From the NCBI GenBank assembly GCA_900547835.1, contig URIJ01000139.1, positions 1 through 5,510 of the forward strand: a DNA stretch of 5,510 nt, given 5' to 3'. The notes under the pieces are model-generated. The model saw only the letters and a program-made list of their open reading frames with translations. It had not been told where the DNA came from and did no database searches. Of this stretch, positions 1 through 4,657 are shown piece by piece. Source of the DNA: an uncultured Collinsella sp. Its GTDB lineage: Bacteria > Actinomycetota > Coriobacteriia > Coriobacteriales > Coriobacteriaceae. Both the position numbers and the translations under genes were made by a program. How positions within the stretch are numbered: position 1 is the stretch's first letter; the number at the start of each line of letters is the position of its first letter.

Positions 1-55
1 CTGCAATGCTCCTCATGAACAGCTGCCTCAATAACAAAAGCCCCTGCGGCCGAAG
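1..55. other. Flank left of the IS, no gene assignable
   Basis: Only 55 bases are available. Apart from the half terminator, a plus-strand frame is open from the window edge to TAA 32-34, so a convergent gene could end here. On the minus strand ATG 16-14 with GAGG about 9 nt upstream could start a gene running out of the window. Neither can be tested on this length. Confidence 0.3.
30..55 (-). terminator. 3' half of an intrinsic terminator with T-rich tail, at the IS border
   Basis: Leaving the IS on the minus strand, the sequence is CTTCGGCCGCAG (55-44), then GGGGCTTTTGTTATT, the typical 3' arm and T-rich tail of an intrinsic terminator. CTTCGG is also the usual tetraloop of such hairpins. 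No full matching 5' arm is present locally. The partial match lies across the IS at 1506-1519. It could belong to the original ppc terminator or to a second terminator brought here by recombination. Confidence 0.6.
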
Positions 56-79
56 TGAACTGCACCCCAAAACTTGGAC
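56..79 (+). repeat. IS right inverted repeat (IRR, downstream of orfB)
   Basis: Read outside-in on the plus strand it starts TGAACTGCACCCC and ends CTTGGAC, matching the other end at 19 of 24 bases. From memory, its sequence resembles the common IS150-subgroup end. The orfB stop codon (94-96) lies only 14 bp inside it. No hairpin like that of the other end is formed here. Confidence 0.93.
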
Positions 80-93
80 GGCTTAAATAAGAA

Positions 94-999
94 CTACGCC
101 GCAAGGGACTGTCTCCGGAACTCCTCCGGGGTCAGTCCCTTCAGTTTAACCTGGCGCCTCCTCGTGTTCCAATGGACCACGAAGTCGTCGAGGTCCGCCT
201 TGAAGGACTCGAAGTCCGGCCACGTCCTTCCGCGGAAGAACTCGTCCTTGATGTGGCCGAACACCTGCTCCGTCGCGCCGTTGTCGATGCAGTTGCCCTT
301 CCGGGACATGCTCTGCACCACGCCGGCCTCCTCCAGCCGCCTGCACCAACCGGCCTGCTGGTACTGCCAGCCCATGTCCGAGTGCAGGATCGGCCTGGAG
401 CCCTTGGGCTTCCTGGACACGAGCTGGTCGAGCAGCTCGTGCTGCTGGGCCATGTTGGGGTGCAGCGACGTGGACCAGGCGACGATCTCCTTGCTGCCGA
501 AGTCGTAGACCGGCGCGAAGTAGGCCTTGCCCCAGGGCTGCTTGAACTCGGTGACGTCGGTGCCCATCTTCTCCCACGGCCCGTCGGCGGCGAAGTCGCG
601 CCCGATGACGTTCTCGAAGGTCTTTCCGACCTTGCCCCTGTACGAGTTGTACCTGTGGTAGTCGGTCTCGCGGCGGATCCCGCAGCTGATGCCCATCTCG
701 CGCATCATCTTCAGCACGGTCTTGTAGGCTATGCGCGCGCCCCGCTCGGCGCGCAGGCACATGGCGATCTGCCTGTGGCCGCACCCGTTGGCCGTGCGCG
801 AGAATATCTCGGCGGCGGCCTCCCAGAGCTCGGGCCTGGTGGGAGCCTTCGGGTGCGACAGCGCGTAGTAGTAGCTGGACCGGGCCATGCCGGCGCACTC
901 CAGCAGGCGCCCCAGCCCGTGCCCCTCTTCGCGCAGGACCCTCACGGCCTCGACCTTCGCCCTGGTCAGAGCCCGTCCCTCCCGACCAGGGCACGCAAT
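94..999 (-). CDS. IS3-family transposase OrfB, DDE catalytic domain (expressed as OrfAB by -1 frameshift)
   Basis: This frame is -1 relative to orfA. The coordinates give the 301 codons read after slippage at 999-1005; the frame itself is open further upstream but overlaps orfA there. Residues about 12-110 form the HTH_21-like region with the SSYYYAL segment. The integrase core follows. Counting from the slip point, the catalytic triad is D148 (in GTDVTEF), D208 (HSDMGWQYQ) and E244 (NGATEQVF), with K251 seven residues later. The second D and the E are separated by exactly 35 residues, the IS3 signature. The C-terminus (HWNTRRRQVKLKGLTPEEFR) is the usual end of the family. The enzyme would catalyse excision of the IS as a circle and its reinsertion. 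No convincing independent start with a ribosome site is seen, which supports production by frameshifting. The frame is intact, with no missing catalytic residue. Confidence 0.93.
   Translation of the reverse strand: MACPGREGRALTRAKVEAVRVLREEGHGLGRLLECAGMARSSYYYALSHPKAPTRPELWEAAAEIFSRTANGCGHRQIAMCLRAERGARIAYKTVLKMMREMGISCGIRRETDYHRYNSYRGKVGKTFENVIGRDFAADGPWEKMGTDVTEFKQPWGKAYFAPVYDFGSKEIVAWSTSLHPNMAQQHELLDQLVSRKPKGSRPILHSDMGWQYQQAGWCRRLEEAGVVQSMSRKGNCIDNGATEQVFGHIKDEFFRGRTWPDFESFKADLDDFVVHWNTRRRQVKLKGLTPEEFRRQSLAA
103..141 (-). repeat. Inverted repeat / hairpin in the 3' end of orfB
   Basis: AAGGGACTG (141-133, minus strand) and CAGTCCCTT (111-103) form a perfect 9-bp stem. After a 3-by-3 internal loop, CCGG pairs with CCGG over a 7-nt loop. 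The structure lies within the last codons of orfB, about 7 nt before its stop. No T-run follows, so it is not an obvious terminator. It may be a transcript-stabilising structure, or a chance product of the KGLTPEE-type coding sequence. Confidence 0.5.
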
Positions 1000-1005
1000 T
1001 TTTTT
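959..1005 (-). promoter_or_regulatory. Programmed -1 frameshift signal (A7 slippery run plus stem-loop)
   Basis: On the minus strand a run of seven A (1005-999) is placed so that the orfA frame reads A_AAA_AAA, the standard -1 heptamer. Six nucleotides later a perfect 9-bp stem starts: GCCCTGGTC (992-984) pairs with GACCAGGGC (967-959) around a 16-nt loop. The orfA stop codon lies at the start of the 3' arm. Slippage on the two lysine codons moves ribosomes into the orfB frame. Slippery site, spacer and stem match what IS3-family elements use to make OrfAB. The efficiency cannot be read from sequence. Confidence 0.87.
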
Positions 1006-1457
1006 AGGTAGGCCACCTCGGTCTCGAGCCTTCGGCAGCGCTCCTCGAGCTCCTGCTCGCGCGTGCGCGGCCTCGCCTTGGAACCGCTCGGCCGGCCCTT
1101 GGGCCTGGGCCTGAGCGCCTCGGCGCCGCCCTCGCGGTAGAGCGCGCACCATCTCTTGAGCGGCGCCAGGGACATGACCCCGAACGCCTCCATGGCGTCC
1201 CGCTTGCTCATGCCGCCGTCGACCACGGCCGAGGCGGCGGCGACCTTCTGCTCGTATGTGTACCTGGCCTGCTTGCCGTCCATGGATAGCAGCACCTCGC
1301 TTCCGAACGACCGGTATACGTAGAGCCATTGTCTCACGGTGTCGCGCGGGACCGACAGCGCCTTCGCCGCCGACTCGGAGCCGTGGCCTCGCTCGAAGAG
1401 CCCGATCGCCGCCTTCCTGGCCTCGATGTCGTGCTTCACCCTCAAGTCGACACGCAT
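966..1457 (-). CDS. IS3-family transposase OrfA, DNA-binding and dimerisation subunit
   Basis: The 163-residue protein has two helix-turn-helix-like regions (about 8-50 and 66-108). A basic linker follows (about 115-133), then a leucine zipper with leucines 137, 144 and 151 in heptad spacing, ending in LKKLRAL. In this family OrfA binds the IS ends and regulates transposition, and its N-terminal part is shared with the OrfAB transposase. I chose ATG 1457 because GGGAGG lies 6 nt upstream. TTG 1484 and ATG 1478 in the same frame fall inside a strong hairpin and lack a ribosome site. The frame ends at TGA 968-966, inside the frameshift stem. The likely partner is the OrfB frame: slippage at codons 152-153 would give a 454-residue OrfAB fusion. 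AGG arginine codons set it apart from ppc. Confidence 0.92.
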   Translation of the reverse strand: MRVDLRVKHDIEARKAAIGLFERGHGSESAAKALSVPRDTVRQWLYVYRSFGSEVLLSMDGKQARYTYEQKVAAASAVVDGGMSKRDAMEAFGVMSLAPLKRWCALYREGGAEALRPRPKGRPSGSKARPRTREQELEERCRRLETEVAYLKKLRALVGRDGL

Positions 1458-1496
1458 AAAAAGCCTCCCATTTCTCATGTCCAAGAAATGGGAGGC
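1458..1496 (-). terminator. Terminator-like hairpin covering the orfA ribosome-binding site
   Basis: On the minus strand, GCCTCCCATTTCT (1496-1484) pairs perfectly over 13 bp with AGAAATGGGAGGC (1475-1463) around an 8-nt loop, and TTTTT (1462-1458) follows at once. This is the form of an intrinsic terminator. The 3' arm contains GGGAGG, the Shine-Dalgarno sequence of orfA, 6 nt before ATG 1457. A transcript arriving from ppc would contain both arms, so it should terminate or hide the ribosome site. A transcript starting inside the element would lack the 5' arm and leave the site free. The 5' arm lies within the IS terminal repeat. I found no clear promoter inside this end. Confidence 0.82.
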
Positions 1497-1502
1497 AGTT
1501 CA
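1479..1502 (-). repeat. IS left inverted repeat (IRL, upstream of orfA)
   Basis: Read outside-in on the minus strand, this end starts TGAACTGCCTCCC and finishes TTGGAC. It matches the opposite end at 19 of 24 positions. The five mismatches fall at repeat positions 9, 10 and 15-17. All five lie in the part of this repeat that also forms the 5' arm of the terminator/RBS hairpin at 1463-1496. Confidence 0.93.
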
Positions 1503-1522
1503 GTGCGCAGCGAGGGCTTCTT
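1503..1522 (-). terminator. 5' half of the ppc intrinsic terminator, split by the IS
   Basis: About 67 nt after the ppc stop, the minus strand reads AAGCCC (1519-1514), TCG, then CTGCG (1510-1506), and meets the IS three bases later. These segments can pair with CGCAG (48-44) and GGGCTT (43-38) on the far side of the IS. That would give 11 bp with a 3-nt bulge. The IS therefore sits where the loop of this terminator would be. The bulge leaves open that the two halves come from different terminators. Confidence 0.6.
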
Positions 1523-1586
1523 GCATGTCCGAGGACGTGCCTAAAAGTAAACTAATGGCGGACTCGGACGACTACAGGGCTATCGA

Positions 1587-4412
1587 TTACCCCGTGTTCT
1601 GCAATCCTGCCGAGACGCCGGTCACAGTCGAAAGAATCAGGCTCATGTACTCGGCCTTCTTCTCCTCGGCCATCTCGTCCTGATTCATGCGCACCTCGCG
1701 AAGGGCGCGGACCTGGGCGATGGACAGGGCGTCGACATAGGGGTTACGCACGCGGACAGCGCAGCCAAGCACGCGGCGGCGCTGCAACGGCCATTCATCA
1801 CCGACGATAGCAAGGACCCACTTACGCGTGAGCTGCATCTCGGTGAAGACCTTCTCGGACAGATCCTGGCGATCGCCCAGGTGCAGATACATCTTGGCGA
1901 TGCGCTGGTCGGTCTTGGCGATCGACATCTCAATGTTGTCGATAAAGGTGCGGAAGAACGGCCACTCCTGGTAGGCAGCCTTGAGCTGGTCAAGATCGCC
2001 CAGCTGCTCGCAGGCGGTGCCCAGGCCGTACCAAGCGGCCAGGTTAATGCGCGCCTGGCTCCAGCTGAAGATCCACGGAATGGTACGCAGGTCGTCGAGC
2101 GACTTGGCACCCAAGCCGCGCTTGGCGGGACGCGAGCCGATCGGCAGCAGACCGACCTCGGTCAGCGGCGTCACGGTCGAGAACCACGGTGTAAAGTCCT
2201 CGGTGTTCAGCAGGTCCAGATAGCGCTCGTGGCTTGCGGTGTTGAGCTTCTCGGCCATATCCCAGAACTTCTGCGTGGTCTCGGTGTTGGTCTTCTCGAC
2301 ACTCGGGGCCGACTGCAAAAGCGTTGCGGCGGCAACGGACTCAACATGGCGCTGAGCCAGCGTGCGGTTACCGTAACGGGCAAAGATGACCTCGCCCTGC
2401 TCGGTAAGCTTAAAGAAGCAGTTGACCGAACCCTTGGGCTGCGCCAGCACGGCCTTGTTGGCCGGGCCGCCGCCACGGCCCACGGCACCGCCGCGACCGT
2501 GCATGAGCACCAGGTCGATATCGTTCTTCTCTGCCCACTTGGCGATGCGCTCCTGCGCGGAGTGCAGCGCGAGCATGGCCGTGGTAGGACCGGCATCCTT
2601 GGAAGAGTCGGAATAGCCCAGCATGACCTCCATGCGGCGGTTGGTCTGGGCAAGGCGCTTTTGCACCACGGGCAGCGTAAGCATCTGATCGAGCACGTCG
2701 ACGCAGCCCTCGAGGTCCTCGAGCTGCTCGAACAGCGGGATCACGTCGAGCTCGGGAACGTCCTCCTCGTGCGCGAAGGACAGGTGGGCCAGCTCAAAGA
2801 CGTCAGCCACGTGCTGAGCGCTCTTGGTAAACGAGATGATGTAGCGGTGCGCCATCTTCTTGCCGTAGCGCTTTTGGATGGAGCCGATAGCGCGGAAGGT
2901 ATCGATGACCTCGCGCGTCATGGGCTGCAGGTCGCCATGGATACCGTTCTCGTGGATATCCTTAAGGGCGCGGGCATGCACCACGGAATGCTGACGGAAC
3001 TCCATCTCGACCATATGGAAGCCGAAGGACTCGACCTGCCAGATGATGGTCTGGACCGGGCCGTAGGCGGCACGGGCGGCGCCGCAGGCAGCCAGCGAGC
3101 GCTGGACGACGCGCAGGTCATCCAGGAACTCGTCGGCGCTGTGATACATGGTGTCGGTGATACGGCGCACGGTGGCGTTCAGGCGGTCGGCCATGACGAG
3201 CATGACGGCGCGATGCGGCTCGTGCTCGGAGATCAGCTCGGCGCGGGCCGTGTACCGAGGGCTCATCTCGACCTGATGGTTCCACAGGTTAATGAGCTCG
3301 GCCGACGGCTTGCTGTAGGTAGCCTCGAGCGTGAGGTTGCGGCCGATGTGGCGGCACTTGTCCTCGAGCTTGAGCACCATGTGCGTAAAGTACTTGGCGG
3401 CGACCTCACGGCTCACCTTGGCGGTGACGTTGGGGTTACCGTCGCGGTCGGAACCGATCCAGCTGCCGGGGTGGAAGAACGCCGGGCACAGCGGCGGCAC
3501 GGTGCCGGCCTTGTCGCCCAGCACCCAGTCGTCAAAACGACGGTAGATGACGGGGATAACGTCGAACAGCGTGTTATCGAAGATGTCGATGATGGTATCG
3601 GCTTCCTCGACCGGCGTGGGCTTCTTGAGCGCGATGGGGCTCGTACGCACCAGGGCGTCGATCTCCTGCAGCATATGGCGCTCGTTCTCCACCAGGTCGG
3701 AGCCGCCCAGACGCGGACGCTCCTCCAGCAGGTTGGAGATACGGCGGATCTTGCCCTCGACGGCCTTACGACGGGCCTCGGTGGGATGTGCGGTAAAGAC
3801 AGGGTGGAACTCGAGCTTGTCGAGCAGCTCGTTGGCACCCTCGGCACCCAGCTCATTCACCAGCTGGTGATAGGCAACGGTAAGCTCGTTGGCAGGATCG
3901 ACCTCGGTATCGGTCGACGCACCGGCCTCGCGCTCGCGCAGCTGCGCCACACGGTAGTTCTCCTCCGACAGGTTTGCCAGATGGAAAAAGCTCGTAAAGG
4001 CGCGGACAATGACCTGCTGCTTATCGAGCGGCAGGCTGTCGATCAAATCGACGACCTCACGAAATGCCACGGCAGTGGGCTCGTCGGCGGTGGGCACGCC
4101 CTGCTCGTCGACGGCTTCGTCGGCAGCGCTGGTACCGGGGTTGCCGGCATTGACCACAATCTCGGCTGTCAAAATCTTGTCGAACAGGTCCGCGATCTCG
4201 GGATCATACTCGCTAAGCACACGGCGCTCCAGGCGCAAGAACAGCGCCAGATTGTCGCGCAGCTCCTCGGGGATCTCGATCTCGGCGAGACGCTCCCTGG
4301 ACTCGGCATTCGAGCCGATTCGGTTAACGAGGCGGTTGACCACGGCAGCGACGCGCGCCGCGGCTTCGGGTACAGACTGGTTGCTTAGGTTCTCAGCCAC
4401 GTTTCCTCCCAT
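1587..4412 (-). CDS. ppc: Phosphoenolpyruvate carboxylase, complete
   Basis: This 941-residue protein catalyses PEP + bicarbonate to oxaloacetate + phosphate in the cytosol, the anaplerotic feed of the C4-acid (TCA/succinate) branch. Visible motifs are FTAHPTEARRK with catalytic H209, GSWIGSDRDGNPNVT (316-330), EFRQHS (471-476), GYSDSSKDAG with K605, HGRGGAVGRGGG with H638, R640 and R646, IPWIFSWSQARINL (778-791), and the family's C-terminal NTG. By alignment from memory with the E. coli enzyme, the aspartate-inhibitor residues K773, R832, R587 and N881 correspond to K833, R889, R646 and N939, so feedback inhibition by aspartate is likely kept. It is longer than E. coli PEPC (883), mostly through extra N-terminal sequence, including an acidic, low-complexity stretch (about 88-115). 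The start is ambiguous: ATG 4412 has AAGGAGG only 1 nt away, while GTG 4400 has GGGAGG 4 nt upstream (937 residues). It has its own promoter. Confidence 0.97.
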   Translation of the reverse strand: MGGNVAENLSNQSVPEAAARVAAVVNRLVNRIGSNAESRERLAEIEIPEELRDNLALFLRLERRVLSEYDPEIADLFDKILTAEIVVNAGNPGTSAADEAVDEQGVPTADEPTAVAFREVVDLIDSLPLDKQQVIVRAFTSFFHLANLSEENYRVAQLREREAGASTDTEVDPANELTVAYHQLVNELGAEGANELLDKLEFHPVFTAHPTEARRKAVEGKIRRISNLLEERPRLGGSDLVENERHMLQEIDALVRTSPIALKKPTPVEEADTIIDIFDNTLFDVIPVIYRRFDDWVLGDKAGTVPPLCPAFFHPGSWIGSDRDGNPNVTAKVSREVAAKYFTHMVLKLEDKCRHIGRNLTLEATYSKPSAELINLWNHQVEMSPRYTARAELISEHEPHRAVMLVMADRLNATVRRITDTMYHSADEFLDDLRVVQRSLAACGAARAAYGPVQTIIWQVESFGFHMVEMEFRQHSVVHARALKDIHENGIHGDLQPMTREVIDTFRAIGSIQKRYGKKMAHRYIISFTKSAQHVADVFELAHLSFAHEEDVPELDVIPLFEQLEDLEGCVDVLDQMLTLPVVQKRLAQTNRRMEVMLGYSDSSKDAGPTTAMLALHSAQERIAKWAEKNDIDLVLMHGRGGAVGRGGGPANKAVLAQPKGSVNCFFKLTEQGEVIFARYGNRTLAQRHVESVAAATLLQSAPSVEKTNTETTQKFWDMAEKLNTASHERYLDLLNTEDFTPWFSTVTPLTEVGLLPIGSRPAKRGLGAKSLDDLRTIPWIFSWSQARINLAAWYGLGTACEQLGDLDQLKAAYQEWPFFRTFIDNIEMSIAKTDQRIAKMYLHLGDRQDLSEKVFTEMQLTRKWVLAIVGDEWPLQRRRVLGCAVRVRNPYVDALSIAQVRALREVRMNQDEMAEEKKAEYMSLILSTVTGVSAGLQNTG

Positions 4413-4420
4413 TCCTCCTT
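4398..4420 (-). promoter_or_regulatory. Tandem Shine-Dalgarno sequences and two candidate ppc starts
   Basis: On the minus strand AAGGAGG (4420-4414) is followed after one base by ATG 4412, and GGGAGG (4410-4405) is followed after four bases by GTG 4400. The first spacing is too short for normal initiation. The second is short but acceptable, so GTG may be the main start. The residues in between (MGGN) are just the read-through of the second Shine-Dalgarno sequence. Confidence 0.6.
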
Positions 4421-4444
4421 CTATGCACGTAACATGCGGTATTC

Positions 4445-4472
4445 ATTATAGGCGCTTGAGAAATACTTTCGA
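4445..4472 (-). promoter_or_regulatory. ppc promoter, sigma-70 type
   Basis: On the minus strand a perfect -10 TATAAT (4450-4445) lies 16 bp after TCGAAA (4472-4467), a 4-of-6 match to TTGACA. Transcription would start near 4438, leaving a leader of about 25-40 nt that carries the Shine-Dalgarno sequences. One arm of an inverted repeat (4461-4469) overlaps the -35 and spacer, where a bound repressor would block the polymerase. Confidence 0.72.
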
Positions 4473-4546
4473 CACTGATTGCGCTTTACCACACAAAAGT
4501 ATTTTCTGCATTGCAAAGGTTTTTGCCCTAAATGGTCGTATTTCTC
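4458..4546. repeat. Three AAATAC-type motifs upstream of ppc, possible operator
   Basis: AAATACTTT (4461-4469, plus) and its exact reverse complement AAAGTATTT (4496-4504) form a 9-bp inverted repeat with centres 35 bp apart. A third related site, GAGAAATAC on the minus strand (4546-4538), matches GAGAAATAC on the plus strand (4458-4466). One site overlaps the ppc -35; the others lie upstream. The spacing and position suit a multi-site regulator, but no regulator is encoded here and the identity of the binder is unknown. Confidence 0.45.
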
Positions 4547-4564
4547 GGTGGGCGGCATACGTAA

Positions 4565-4600
4565 ACGGGGGCATTCCGCATAAAAGCGAAACACCCCCGT
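4565..4600 (-). terminator. Terminator-like hairpin after hisS
   Basis: The minus strand forms a continuous 15-bp stem: 4600-4586 pairs with 4579-4565 around the 6-nt loop TTTTAT, with a GC block of five at the base. Three pairs are G-U on this strand and would be A-C mismatches on the other, so the structure is made by transcripts running in the hisS direction. The following tail has only TTT, so termination may be partial. It lies 57 bp after the hisS stop. Confidence 0.65.
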
Positions 4601-4657
4601 AACAATCGCTCTCCATGAGCAGGGCACGTTAGCAGGCCCGAAGCTCAAAAAGATGCG

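Larger units (their letters stand above)
56..1502 (-). mobile_element. Complete IS3-family (IS150-like) insertion sequence, 1447 bp
   Basis: The element is bounded by 24-bp imperfect terminal inverted repeats that begin with TG and end with CA, as IS3-family ends do. Inside are orfA and orfB in the classic -1 overlap, both reading leftward, and all three DDE residues are present. The length, the two-helix-turn-helix OrfA, the LKKLRAL segment at the orfA end and the left tip (TGAACTGCACCCC) fit the IS150 subgroup; the subgroup call rests on remembered family features. Both frames are open, so the copy is probably functional or recently so. Its coding style differs from the neighbours: arginine AGG is frequent here, while ppc mostly uses CGC/CGT, which fits recent arrival. 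No matching target duplication flanks it: the 3 bp outside are AAG on the left and GTG on the right. It lies 84 bp downstream of the ppc stop and in the same direction as ppc. Confidence 0.95.

Noticed and set aside
172..1011. A 279-codon open frame on the plus strand opposite orfB
   Set aside because: It is antisense to the DDE domain, and its protein is rich in L, V, G and H without motifs. It is explained by high GC content and the coding of orfB.
1476..1484. Longer orfA starts at TTG 1484 and ATG 1478
   Set aside because: Both lie inside the strong hairpin and have no Shine-Dalgarno sequence, whereas ATG 1457 has GGGAGG at good spacing.
1479..1502. A circle-junction promoter formed by the two IS ends
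   Set aside because: IS3-family elements often form one, but I could not find a convincing -35/-10 pair at normal spacing when joining these ends with a 3-bp spacer.
1527..1569. GTCCGAG / CTCGGAC 7-bp inverted repeat after ppc
   Set aside because: The loop would be 29 nt, neither side can be extended and no T-run follows. It is likely chance.
1881..4388. An 835-codon open frame on the plus strand opposite ppc
   Set aside because: The minus strand encodes an unmistakable PEP carboxylase. The antisense frame gives no recognisable motif and is the usual result of strong codon bias in a GC-rich gene.
4421..4648. A 75-codon minus-strand frame starting at TTG 4648 in the hisS-ppc spacer
   Set aside because: It would run through the terminator-like hairpin and has no ribosome site. 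Only the shorter part from ATG 4558, with its repeated QCRKYF, is kept as a speculative finding.
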